Below the pieces are notes generated by a model, which was not told where the DNA came from, searched no databases, and worked only from the letters and a program-made list of their open reading frames with translations. A DNA stretch of 64,000 nucleotides from Leptoclinus maculatus (taxonomy: Eukaryota; Chordata; Actinopteri; Perciformes; Stichaeidae): positions 1,125,581 through 1,189,580 of the forward strand of contig JAVDOI010000016.1 in NCBI GenBank assembly GCA_032191485.1. Reading direction: 5' to 3'. Both the position numbers and the translations under genes were made by a program. This document shows positions 11,571-23,600 of the stretch, piece by piece; position 1 is the stretch's first letter; each line of letters begins with the position of its first letter.

Positions 11571-13839
11571 AAATCTTCCAAGCTGTTCATGGCAATGTTT
11601 TGACCTTCACACTTCTGTATTTGTGTAGCGAAGACCTTGTAGGTGAAAACATTGTAAAAATAAAGAATATTTTAGAAGCTTGTAACATTGTGCTTGTGAA
11701 CAACCTCTCCTTTTTCCTTTGAATGACATTTTTGGGGTTGGATGGGGGTTGGATGTGCACACAATCCACTTTCTTTGCCTTAAAACCTACTTAATAAGGG
11801 TGATAAGGGTGCTGCTCATTTGATATTTCAGTCTTGGTACACCTGGTTTGAGCAGCGTTTGCCAGCAAAATCAATAAAATCTTTGGATTTCTCTTTTAAA
11901 AGCTGAAACGGTCAATCATCAGTCTCCAATAGTCTATAAATAACTAACCCCATAACATTCAATTCTCCCCCTTTCTCCACCTTGCACACCTTTAAGGTTG
12001 TTCATACTCTATAATGGAGCTATATGATATTTACACTGAATGAAATATTCAAACCCAAGACTTAGTATTTTTCATGGATTCCATCAAGTGGCAACATGCT
12101 AGATGTTTTGTGCATCATTTCACACACATTTATCCTGATGTATTTCATTTAAACTTTGGGATCTGAACTAGAATTTGAGATGATGTTCTGTTAGTTTGAA
12201 AAGCTGCACAGCATGAGTTTCATCTGTTTTTCACTGCTTTTCAAGGATACCATTGATTTATTAGTCAAGCAAAGACGAAACAAGAATTTGCTGTTTTTCT
12301 CTGTTTTAAATTCTTTGTAGTCTGGACCTTTAATCGGAACTTGTGCTTTTTGATGTGATTAATCCATTAATTCATTAGCTGCTGCCCTATTTTTCCTTTC
12401 TTCTTTTTGACTTAAATGCTTGATGTAAACCCTGTCTGGTATTTATTCATGTATTGCATTTCATTATTGATATTCAAGCCTTTTATTTAATATTATCATT
12501 CTGTTATTCTGTCGTCTGGCTTGTTTAAATTATAGAGTAGTACTCCTTATTTTGTCCAGAGAACAAACATGTCTCTCTCTCTCTCTCTGCCTTGCCTTGT
12601 ATCGCCCTCTCATTCTGTTTGTATTGCCATTGGACTCATGACTCTCTTCCTGTCCTCTGGGACCCTGAGACAGTGTGATAGTCCGACTCTGAAGATGTGT
12701 CCACGTTCATCTATCCCCTCTACTCCTCACTCTCTCCCTTCCCTCCCTTCCGTGGAGGCCGCGGCGTGCCAGAGGTCCTTGGCAGCGTTTGTCTGCCCTG
12801 CTGGTGAAGCTTTTTAGCTGGCACAATTCAAGCCTCGGTCCATCTGATGGCCGTGCCACTTTCTCTTAGGAGACGAGTTGGACAGAAAACTGTAGGCTAG
12901 GGAGAAGGGATGAGGTCTGACGCTTGGACAAGATGCGTGTCGAGGAAAGGATGGCACGGAGGAGGTTAGCGAAAGACAGATGGGGGGCGAGAGGGGGCCG
13001 TCTGGAGGGAAATTTGGAAAGGGGAACAAGGATGTCAACACAGAGGCAAGCTCGAGCACGAGACACAAAGGTATCCCAGGAAATTAGGATTTGATGAGCT
13101 GCGAGCAGAGGAGTCAAGGAGAGTGATGCTGTGACAAGATTATCTGAGGGGGTGAGAAAAGAAGAGTGAGGCCACAATCTTCCTCTCTTCTTTTCATACT
13201 TTGCACTTACCAACTTTTTGAAGCAGCAAGAATAAAAAAAAGGAGGAAAGAAAAAGGTGTTGTTACTGAAAAAAATGAAATTCATAGTCTATACAACATT
13301 GTGTTTTTGTAGTAGAGAACAGAAACAGTAATTTGATAGAAATAAAGAAGGCAGTCGAGAGAAGGATGGAAGCCAGCGAGAAGAATAACCTGAAAGTAGG
13401 CCGATCAATTGTTAATATCAGAAACATGAATAGGATAGAGATTTGGCAGAGAGTTAGAGAATGTTGCTAAGAATAGATGAAAAAAAGATCAGAAATGAAT
13501 TAGTGAAAGTGGTGTGAGCTAAAGCTGAAACAAGCAGAGAGCTTTTGTGTCAGGGGGTCAGCTGGGATGGTAAAAAGTAATGACTTGGTAACTCCCTGCA
13601 ATATCATATTAATGGAGTCGCTGATTAATAGATCAACAATCAATAACTGACTTTGGCGAGAAAACCAATCTGATGTAATAGTTAAGATTTGTTAGGGATC
13701 AACTTTGTCTCTTCACACCTGGAGTTGCATGGAACGTTGCTGAGCCTTTAAGGTGCTACAGTTCCGAGAGCTTCTTTTAATAAAACACAGAATGCCAGGA
13801 CATGCAGCCATATAGTGTGGATTCATTACGAGAAAATAG
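11571..13839. other. Unassigned intronic sequence with a short (TC)n run
   Basis: A (TC)9 run lies at 12571-12588. The 12700-13180 stretch is richer in G+C and carries open frames on both strands (12569-12817 plus, 12814-13285 minus), but none shows a domain and all depend on low-complexity Ser/Pro/Leu composition. Nothing else is supportable. Confidence 0.5.
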
Positions 13840-14304
13840 GTCCAACGTGATCTTACAGAAATACGTGAAATGACCATGTCCTCTTTACACCGTATTACGT
13901 AGTGATGTAGGTTTAATCAACAAAACTAACGTTAAGTTATGGGCCCAATAATATGGTTAGGCTTAGAATAAGTACGTAAATTAAGTCAAATACGTAAACA
14001 TTTCACGAATGTCACTCTCAAAACTTGAGTTGACAACACTTTGGGACAAGAACACCGGTCTCCTGGTTGAAAGTCCCGTGTTTGTTTGACCCATCCACTC
14101 TCAGCTTGCAAATCAAAAATAGTCTCTCTCACTGTTTAAAAGACTTCATTGGCTCTGAAATTTGCATATTCATGTGGCTGTGGGCCCAACACGACCCATG
14201 ATGCTCATTGACTTTACATTGGCATGGTTTACGTGCCACCACCATGTAATGCGCTGTTAAGAGGTCGTGGTCATTTCATGTATTTCTGTGTGATCAGGCT
14301 GGTC
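13840..14304. mobile_element. Non-autonomous inverted-repeat DNA element (465 bp)
   Basis: About 46 bp at each end are inverted copies: ACAGAAATACGTGAAATGAC on the left and GTCATTTCATGTATTTCTGT on the right. The interior includes ACCGGTCTCCTGGTTGAAAG followed by TTTGTTTGACCCATCCAC, shared with diverged copies in this window at 11.4 kb (inverted) and probably 17.1 and 26.3 kb. No coding frame is present. The superfamily is not determined. Confidence 0.75.
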
Positions 14305-15997
14305 TTCAGAAATGTTGACTTGTATGCTTGCCTATTAAAACACATTTGTACATCAGCAGCTGTCCTGAAGACATTCTAGGTTATGCTATTAACTGAAATC
14401 AACCTAAACACTGTCTCCATTTTCACTTTTAACAGCACCAAATCATCCAGTCTTTTATAGGAACCTTCCTCTAAATGTACGATTAGCTTATCCATAAAAT
14501 AAAGCATTGCCCAATATATTTCATACAATAGGAAACCATCAAAAGAAAATCTCATGCAGATTATATATTTTCAAAGCAGATTTATTCTGCTGACAATTAA
14601 TTTGAATTTAGTCCTATTAAACGAAAATATCATACAAATTAGAGTTATTGGCAGAGACCCAATATTAAATGGCTCAAACTGGGATCAGGAGCAAAACATG
14701 TCACTGGATCGTGGCTACCCTTGACTGAGCTCTTTGACTAATCATAGAGAAACGATAAGACAACGGGCCAGTTGGTCTAATGTTTAAGGCTTCTTCACAA
14801 TGATCGACAATTACAGTAGCAACGCAATCAGCAACTGTTTCCGCCTGACATTTGACAAATGGTCTTAGTGATGAGGAATGCAACAGCTCTTAGCTAGCAA
14901 TGTGTTGAGGTCAGTAGGTTTGGTGTACAAACACAGCGATGGGTGTCACTTCACTGAACACCAATGTTGTTCTAACAAGGACAATTACCCCAATACTTGC
15001 TTGGAATTAAAAACCTCATTACGGAGATTTAATTAATGATCTGGAAAGTAAAGGATATTACCATAGAGCAAGTGATAACGGCGTTGTTGCATTTGCCACA
15101 TTTCATCTACATGTCTCATTTATGGCACATTCTCCTTTGCAATCAAGTAGGGCACACTCATAATGAGAAATTAAAATTTCACAATATTACCACAGAGAGA
15201 GTTTTTTTCTTTGACATTGGACAATTATGAGGTACAAATCCCTGAAGGCAGAGTGCTGTCCTTTTTACGGTAAATGGTGCTATTACAGCATGCACCTTGT
15301 TGGTAGAAGAGTCACAGATAAGCCATTGTACTGCCCCACTGTTAGTGCCCCACTGACAAGGTCGCATATTTTTTGGAATGAGCTGAGAGGAACAGGAGGG
15401 AAATTAATATGGCATAGATAGCGAGCTGTAAAGACAGAAGTTAGGGCAATTTGTGTTCTTCCCTCAGCTATATGACATTGAGAGGACCACGTCTCTGGAG
15501 GATAAAGACATGGGAGAAGTGACATTAGCCTGAGTAGCAGAGGGTATTTGAGAAAAGGGAATAGAAGGGAAAATGAGTCGGTAATATGAGCACAAATTAC
15601 AAGGAAGAGCAGAATATAAAAGACGGAAAAGAGAAAGGTAGAAATGCAGTAAACACATGAATTATTGTTACTTAATAAAAGACACAAGATTGTTTTGGAG
15701 AAGTTATTTTAAATGGTCATTGGAAGCTGTGGTATTTCGCAGTTTTAATCTGCATAAAATGAAGAAATTCAGTTAAAGCCATTGTCAGGAATACTTGTAT
15801 CACCGTTGTATCAACGCATGTAGTAGCATTGTTTCTCAAATTTCCACCAAAAAAACCCCCCCAGCATTGATGTGGCTTCTGAGGACCTGTATCAAAACCC
15901 ACTGAAACAAGATCTACATAATGAGCACGGAGAATTTAATGTGCTGCATGACTCGTGATAAGAGAAGAATCTATGACTGCATTGCTAACTGCATTCC
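14305..15997. other. Unassigned intronic sequence
   Basis: A+T-rich in the first part. Overlapping short frames at 15179-15687 run on both strands without recognisable product. Confidence 0.55.
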
Positions 15998-16146
15998 TGA
16001 AGAAATATCATATATGCATATTTCAAGGGGAATATGCAATAAGGGTCACAGCCAAGATTTTAGATGTGCTATATTTCAGAAGAAATACCATATGCATATT
16101 TCAAGGGTAATATGTAATACGGGCCACAGCTTTTTAGATGTACTAT
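15998..16146. repeat. Imperfect tandem duplication of a 75-bp unit
   Basis: The first unit (15998-16072) and second unit (16078-16146) share GAAGAAATA, CATATTTCAAGGG, AATATG, CACAGC and TTTTAGATGT in the same order. The second is slightly shortened. Each unit holds a palindromic TATGCATA core. It lies about 350 bp downstream of the nrg3 exon in transcription order. Confidence 0.8.
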
Positions 16147-16496
16147 CCCCTAAGAGTTAATGTCCTGCTACTTTATATTTGATTATTTTGATTGATTTGT
16201 GACCTTTGAACCCACCTCTCCCCACACACCCAACATTATTATTTTACACTCTGCCTTGTGGGGATGTTTGCAAATGAGGAGTTGGTCTTGGTGTACATTC
16301 ATGAAGATTTGATTTCCCTTAGTGCCGTTTTTATGTGGCTCAATACTCCAGTTGAACCTCATCAGAATGATCTAAGATATATGACCCCCCTCAGTTTCCC
16401 TCATGTTTACCTTTAGCAATCAAATTTGATGTTATGGTTTAATGATAGACGTTGGTACACACTGAGAACATTGAAGTAAAATATGTGGAAACTTAC

Positions 16497-16570
16497 TTGG
16501 GTCAGACAGGATCGAGTCCGTCTTGGGCAGAAACTGGTCACAGCGGATTCCCTGGTAGCCTTCTCGACAC
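16497..16570 (-). CDS. nrg3: Internal exon of neuregulin-3 (second half of EGF-like domain)
   Basis: This 74-nt exon is read on the minus strand. It is preceded by a pyrimidine-rich stretch ending in CACCACCAG and followed by GTAAGT, so both splice borders are canonical. It starts with the third base of a codon (entry phase 2) and ends with the first base of the next (exit phase 1). The 24 complete codons read CREGYQGIRC then DQFLPKTDSILSDP. From memory of the family, human NRG3 reads the same here except for K at the second residue and V before RC. It carries cysteines 5 and 6 of the EGF-like domain, the ErbB4-binding part of the ligand, plus the start of the juxtamembrane stalk where ectodomain shedding occurs. 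The exon with cysteines 1-4 and the transmembrane exon are not seen in the window. Teleosts may have more than one nrg3 copy; which one this is cannot be decided here. Confidence 0.95.
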
Positions 16571-19500
16571 CTGGTGGTGAAAAGAGAGAGAGAGAGGAAT
16601 AAACCATCAGTCAGTGAATCAGGTAGATTTGACAGGGTACAAATGCCACGACAACAGAAGTGGGTATGCTCCTAAATTATTACCCAATTTGTTGGAGGCC
16701 CGTCCAGGAAAGTGTTATAAACAGTAATATGCAAGACTTGCATGTCACTGTTGCCCCGATGTTGCATAGCAAGGTCGTTTGTAACACATTGAGTAGTTTG
16801 CTTCATCTTTCCTATTATTTTCATTAATCCGATCCAAAGGCCATATTTTGTTTGATTATTTGAGGGAAACCAACACGGCAAGTGGGAGGGGGAGGATCTG
16901 AAGGTAACCAATCAGAGACATTCCCGCCACTGTTTACGTGGAGATAATCTGTTTGCATTTATTCACGTGATTAGATTTGCTACTCGTGCTGGACTGTCTG
17001 TCGTGATTTCACTATTGCAGGACACCACTGAATAATGCGCATCATAAGGGGTTCAGAACAAGTCACGTGACTTGCGACTCACATGACAAAATGTCAACTT
17101 TTAGTTTCCCACAGGACACAAAAAAAGTCCTTTTGTTTGTTCGACCCATTCACTTCCCGTCCCGTCCGGCCTGTGTGGACCATCTCAAGCTGGACTATCT
17201 CTGCTATGTCATTTGCTCTGAGCATCAAATAATAAAGCGGATGGGTTTGTATTGGAGTAAATTGTAAAGCCTGGTGCGTCGGTATCAGGCAGCCAGGGGC
17301 GAAGTGAGACCAGGTTGAGAAGGATAGGGAATTCCGACTGAAAAATACCCGCATATACCCTGCACTGCACCACTGACTACAACTGATGTAAATCCAAAAA
17401 GATGCATGAAAAGCACCTTCTCATGTTTTGAGACAAATGCAGGTAAGGTCCAGTCCTTGTGGAAATGAGCCAGATTGCAAACAAGTGTAAAGTAAGGCAA
17501 ACTGACAGGAATACATTAATAGAGAGGTGATTTTTAAGGGTTGAAACCTGCAATATGAGAGAACTTTCTCGAAGAAGACATCTGTCTTTTCAGCAAAAAG
17601 CACAAATTGAGGCTGCAGCAGAAAAGGAGCATCCAATCCCTATTAGTTGAGACCTTATAACCTTTCTCTGTGTGTTGCTGAATGAGTTTCAAGTTCCTTG
17701 CCTGGTGGTATGAAATCTTCCCCGAAAAAGACAAATGTAGAATTTTCTCCTCAAAAAGGCAAAGAAGTAAGAACTGTGTTAAGACGGAGCTGAACCTGCT
17801 AATGATGTAAAACGATTTTCTTTTCCTTTTTGCTCTTAAACCCCTACAAGCCACCAAGAGGGAGCAATTCTGATGAAGAGTGCTCAATTAATTGAAGACA
17901 CATTCTGTGGTTTCTGGATAGTCCTCAAACCTTCAAGACATCTCAATTTATGAATTTGAATGGCGCATTTTTCGAGAGTGCCAGCCAGGCAATGATCATT
18001 AAGCGGCTAATGAATTCTGAAATGTTCTCGGGCCGCTCTTCACAAAATGTCACAGGAAAAGGCTGTGCATTTATGTGTTTTTAATTAATTTCAGCTCAAT
18101 AACTGCGTCCTTATCAACATATAAATGTGTCTTACAGTGCACAGAGATAGCACGGAGACTAAAACTCCAGTATGCGGCGTAAAGCCTAATGTGTCTCAGT
18201 TGGTTTGGATATCAATCTTTGCCGCTGGCTATTTGTACCTCACTTGCTGTTCTGTTTCTCTCTGTCCCTCTTGAGGAAAGTCTCACATATGAAAATAAAA
18301 TAGAAACTTCAGAAAAGTAGTTTGTGCTACCTCTCTAAATGTGACCCTACTATATCTATTCAATCTATCATTTGATCACTTTCTTAATTATTCTCTTTCA
18401 CTAAGACACGTTTTTTTTCTCATTTCCTCCCGTCCCCCACTGTGGACTTGTTTCATTGAAGCTCCTGGAGTTAATCTACATCTGCCCTGACAAGCTGACA
18501 GCAGAGCAAATATACATATCCCAGCGGCCCCAGCCTTTTTGAAGCACCCAACTGAGAGAACATCTACGTCCACCTAGACAAAACACCGGAGCTGTACATA
18601 GAGATCAAGCTTACAAAAGAATGCAGTGTGACACATCAAAGATGTTGCTCCGTGCAGAGTGTACCCTCTTTATGTCTCTGATCTACGGTGAGCGATTTTC
18701 AATTATTAAGTGAGCTGCAGGAGGCGGGGAAAGACGCACTCGACTGTGCGTGCCAGTGGTTTGCTTAAATAGCATCGTCACTGTTGGGAGGGAAAAGGGG
18801 GGGAAACATGGGGAGACGTCTGGTGAGAACAGACTCTGTAAGATTGATGCTTGAGTCTAAACAAAACAATCACAACTAAAATGTTATGGTGCCATTGAAT
18901 TGAATCTCTCTGAAATGATATGTATGCTGTATTACTTATATGTATGAAACTACATTTGGCTTATAAACAATACTCTTCAAAACAGTATTTTTAAGTGTGC
19001 TCTAGTAGACTGTACACTACTGTCCCACATTGCATTGCACAAACAAGGTGGGAGGGGCTTAGTGAAGGGTCAATTGACATTAAAAACATCTGCATTCCAT
19101 TCATGTAAGTCGCCTTACTCTGCTTTTGATTGGCTTGTACTGTTGCCCTCGTTGGTTGGATTGATTAGGGCCAGTCATGCCTTCGCCATAGCAGGAAAAA
19201 AAAACAATATCGCTCAGTGGGACACTTGATGGAACATCATTTCATTGTTAATGAAATGTATATCACCTGTGCTTTTCCTGCTATAAGAAGTCAAAATATC
19301 TGCCGTGTCCTTAAAGCATGCTGTCTCACTGTCACTGTGGGAATATGAGGACATTTGAATTGAACGGAGCAATCATTAACGTCAGTAACACCTGTGCTTT
19401 ATAGCATAGTTATAAGCTTTCTGCAGCTTGACTAGCACTGCAGGTGGATATGACTTAACATGCAGTGGTAAACTGACATTAGTCCATCGCTGCAGTTTCT

Positions 19501-20616
19501 TAAACTGAGGAGCTTAAAGCCAACTGACTGTTAAAAAATGAAATGTAAAGAAACTTTGGTTGTCACAGTAACCCGAGGGCATACTTTCTGTTTGTCAAGT
19601 ATGTGGTTTCGCAAAACACCCCATCTGTTTGGTTTCCTTACTATATGTATGGGGGCTTCTTATAATCACATTCACCACACTACATAGCCTTGAAGACAGA
19701 CAGTAACGATGTTAACCACGCCGTTACGGAGGCCTCAACCATCTCATCATTCGTCAAGGCGTCCGTATTGCCGCCTGTCTTCCAAGTTTGTTATTCTCAG
19801 CTTTCACTGTTGCAACGTGCAATGTGATGCCAAATATGTGTTGTGTGGGAGCAGGAGAACAAAACAAACACCAGCAAACACAGCCGCCTTAGTTTAAAGA
19901 CACGATTCCAATACAAAACTCCAGCCAAAGTGGTTTGAATGCTGCTATTTGGTGTCCAGACTTCAGCTCCTTAATCAGATGCTGCAAGTCAGGATCAAGG
20001 TCTGACATGTCAGCAGGTCACTTAAAACACAGGTGGACTTTTTCTCCGTGCTAAATTGGTTAACATCCCTCCATGGCGTTACGACCTAAACTGACTAAAC
20101 CTTGACAGGAGGCAACCTTTGTCCCACCAAGTCAAGGCGCAGAAGATAATTAAAAGAATAGAAGCTTAACATGGTGACACTGTCTGCGAGTCATGCTCAT
20201 TAGGGGGAGACTGTGGAAGTGGGAATGAGCATACATCCGTGATCAGAGAGTGCCAAAAAAATAATACTGCGAATACTGCGAAACAGCGAACAGCATACAA
20301 CTATGCACATCTGCATGTGCACAAGCCTCTTGAAGAGTGGCCATAAGCGCCACAAAAACATATGTAATTTCCTACTTTATCATGTCTAAGACTGTCCACT
20401 ACATGAAGTTATTGTATTCCACAAACTCCCTTTTTTTTGCCGATGCTGTTCCCAGCTGAGATCAAAACACATCAGTGTTGCTTCATAAAGCTCGGAGGAG
20501 GGAATCTAAGAGTGAATGAGAAACAGTCGGAGGGTATTGAAGGGTTGCGTGCCTTCTAATTAGCACCATAGTCATTAATTAAAATAAAACAGGAAGAGAT
20601 TGCATGTGCATGCATA
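16571..20616. other. Intronic sequence with a possible repeat fragment and a candidate conserved element
   Basis: A short GA run (16581-16596) precedes the nrg3 acceptor. At about 17095-17180, TTTGTTCGACCCATTCACTT resembles the interior of the 13.8-kb inverted-repeat element and may be a diverged copy. The block at about 17930-18130 has an ordered, homeodomain-site-rich look. The remainder shows nothing I can name. Confidence 0.45.
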
Positions 20617-20642
20617 TGTGTGTGTGTGTGTGTGTGTGTGTG
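20617..20642. repeat. (TG)13 microsatellite
   Basis: A perfect TG run preceded by an alternating TGCATG stretch. Confidence 0.95.
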
Positions 20643-23600
20643 AATCTCTCGCAAATGTACAAAGCAGCACCAAGAAGGGGATAAATATAAACATGCGCCT
20701 GGAGGATGATGAATTCCTGCAAAGGGAAGTGTGAAAACACATGCGCTGGTGCTCAAAGACACACATACATATGCAAAACAGAAGGGAACGTTCACATCCC
20801 ATTTAAGCAGTTCAAGTTTTCCGTGTACTGTATGTGGGAGAACATGATATTTGATATGCTATTGTTTTTCCTGCGAGGCAAACTTAACATTCAAGCTGAA
20901 GTTTAGCTAAAAACAGAAAATACAAAAACTGAAGCCAACACACTCCAGATTTTAGAAATGGGCAACAAAGAGTCCTAAGGTGGAGGTGAATTTCTCTTTT
21001 TCACAACACTTACACATTAACATTCACACTTTGAAGCTGCTCAGCATCACTCCAGTTGGGGTTAAAACTACTTTGCTCAAGGGCGCCTCAGGGATTGATC
21101 CTGCAATTGCAGGATTCTGAACTGTCTTTAGGCTGCAAATTATACATGCTGCAATCTCTCTAACTTTAAAAGCGTTATTTTGAACGTTTGGTCAAATGCC
21201 TGGCTAAAGCTCCCACACTTAAATCTCATAACTGCATTTGTAATATACATATCTGTGGTAGGATGTCTTGATCTGGATGCATAAAAGGGACGGAATCACG
21301 TCAAGTCAGTGGACACTGTGCTCATGCTAAATGTCATAACAGACTATGGACAAGCCCTTTTATTTCCTATATTCGTCCAATTCGCAGAGACTGAAAACTG
21401 GCAAATGAAGATGGAGTTCTGAAATGTTCTTCTCTGTAACCAAATGGTTATACTGATCTTCCTTGGTTGGTACAATACAGGAAACATTCATCATGTCCAC
21501 TGATTCCCCCTCAGCTACTAAAGATGTGATCCAAATAAAACAAGGAGGCAATTTGCAGTGTCAAACCACCAAACGAAATATTAGAGATCCAAACAACTAC
21601 TTCTCTCTCCTTGGCAGGGCGGCCATTTGGACCAATTTAATAGCGTGCAGCCACACAGCCGCGTGAGGCTCAATGGTCTATTAAAAGAAAATATGCCATA
21701 GTGCATTGGTCAGACTGTGACAGGTTGGTTCAATGATCTTCACATCGTGGGCCATTTTCTCAGCATGAAATTCATTTTCGGGCAGAATGGCCGATACACA
21801 TCCAGTAAACTGGCCAACAAATAACAGGAAATAGCCGAGGAAAAGTGTTGTTTCTGTCATGGTTGGAGCCTGACCGTACAACACTCTGCTCAGAGGGTAG
21901 AGATCACAGAGAAACAGCCACATACCTTTTACATAAAAAAAATGGTTCATGCATCCCAATCTTCATTTGGAATCTATCAAAAGCCTGAATTTGCAATTCA
22001 TACTTATCTTGCTAATCCATCATTGTTCTACGCTCGCCTCGGAGAATGATTCATTCTTTTAAGCGTGGACCCATTTTTTAAAAACAACGCCATATCACTC
22101 ACTAAAATATGCAATGTGATAGATTAGGGAACATTTCTTATACTGATACATATTGTCAGCAGAACAGAGGCAGAAATGGCTCTACACAAGGGAAACGTTC
22201 ACACCAGCTTCATAGCACTAGGTGTAAACATTCACAGCAAGACACCGAGCGAGTCAATTACCCAACAAGAGAGAAAGTTCATTTAACGCGAAGGTTCCTT
22301 GATTTAGTAAGGCACTACCACTGGAACCGCTGAAGCAGGTACTATTTCATTGTTTCATTTGTAATTAGGTTTGAAGCCAAGATACAGTAATGAATATTTA
22401 AAAACTGTTTGTTAACCGTGGATACTCAATGAAGTCATATCCTTTCATGTATCAAATCCTAATGTTACCCAATACGTCTGTTCGGCTTTAATAGCAACTT
22501 GCTGTGCGGAGGTTTGTTTAATCAGATCGGCAGACAACCAAACACAATTGACAGGCCTGACTTCAACGGAGGCCTGAGATGATTACTTTTCTACTTTGAT
22601 GACATTACATTTCACTCATGCGTATGCGTTTTCCATTCATTCCTCCCTTTCTCGATAGGAAAGAGAATTGAAATGAAAATATAGCCTCGCTGGGTATCAA
22701 GGGAGGTTTTTTTTACTTTTGAAATAGCGCCATGTTCCCAGCCTGAGCGTTCGTCAGAGGCAGGTAGGGTGTGAAACTGTGTGTGCATTGCATGTGTTGT
22801 TGTGTATTTACAGTATGTCAATCTTTGCATGTTTGCATTTCACACACACAGACAAATGGAGAGGAAGCTCTCTTGCAATCAGTGAATATGCATATCCATG
22901 TGTTTGTGTGAGAGCGATAAGGAACACAATTCAACAGGATCAAAACCAAACACTCATTCCGGTACAGCTCTACCCCACATTCAGAATACACAAGAAAATA
23001 AATACAGGAGTCAAAATATAGTAGGGCTACCATAGTTAACAATTCATGAATAAATTATAAGAAAACGACGCCAGGAGCTTACATTAAAAAGATCTGTTTG
23101 ACTGGTCTGCAGAGTTACTTGTTATAGTTTCAGTCTCAGCACGTTGGATCACCCTCAAGGTATGGCCAAAGTAAAAGTTCTGCTTTCATAGTAATCAATG
23201 TCATCTGCTGGGTAACTGACAAAGAGATGAAACGTGTCTGGATGTATGATTTAAACACAGTGGAGAACACAGTGATGCTGTGGAATTTTGTGGCCGCTAT
23301 GTTCTCCTGACTGGTATACAATGCGCTTTTTATTATTATTTTGGGGCCATTTTATTTTGTATTCATTAGATAGCCGGCAGCAAAGAGATGACAGGGAATG
23401 GCATGCAAGTGGCTGTGCACAAACCATAGAGGGCATTTCAAGATCTGCACCTTAAAGGCTTAACCGACATGAACGGAGTAGACGGAGCAGCTTTAAGCGG
23501 GAGCTTCGTTGTCCATGTTTTGTGCCTGTAATGCGTTGCAGATTACCCCCCTTCTTGTTGTATGCAGGCAATTCATTTAGATGTCATATCGGAAGTGAGT

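Larger units (their letters stand above)
1..16496 (-). other. nrg3: nrg3 intron downstream of the EGF second-half exon (partial)
   Basis: The donor GTAAGT (plus-strand ACTTAC at 16491-16496) opens this intron, which runs off the left edge of the window. I looked on the minus strand for the next family exon, which should encode the stalk and the transmembrane segment, and found no match, so the intron is at least 16.5 kb. It contains dispersed repeats, microsatellites and otherwise unassigned sequence. The intron call is an inference from one exon and family knowledge. Confidence 0.8.

Noticed and set aside
12569..13285. Overlapping frames in the G+C-richer 12.6-13.3-kb stretch
   Set aside because: Ser/Pro/Leu-rich low-complexity translations on both strands, with no domain and no splice logic.
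17534..17887. 117-codon minus-strand frame close to the nrg3 exon
   Set aside because: It has no domain and no splice borders, and is within chance length. It lies upstream of the exon but matches nothing in the EGF domain.
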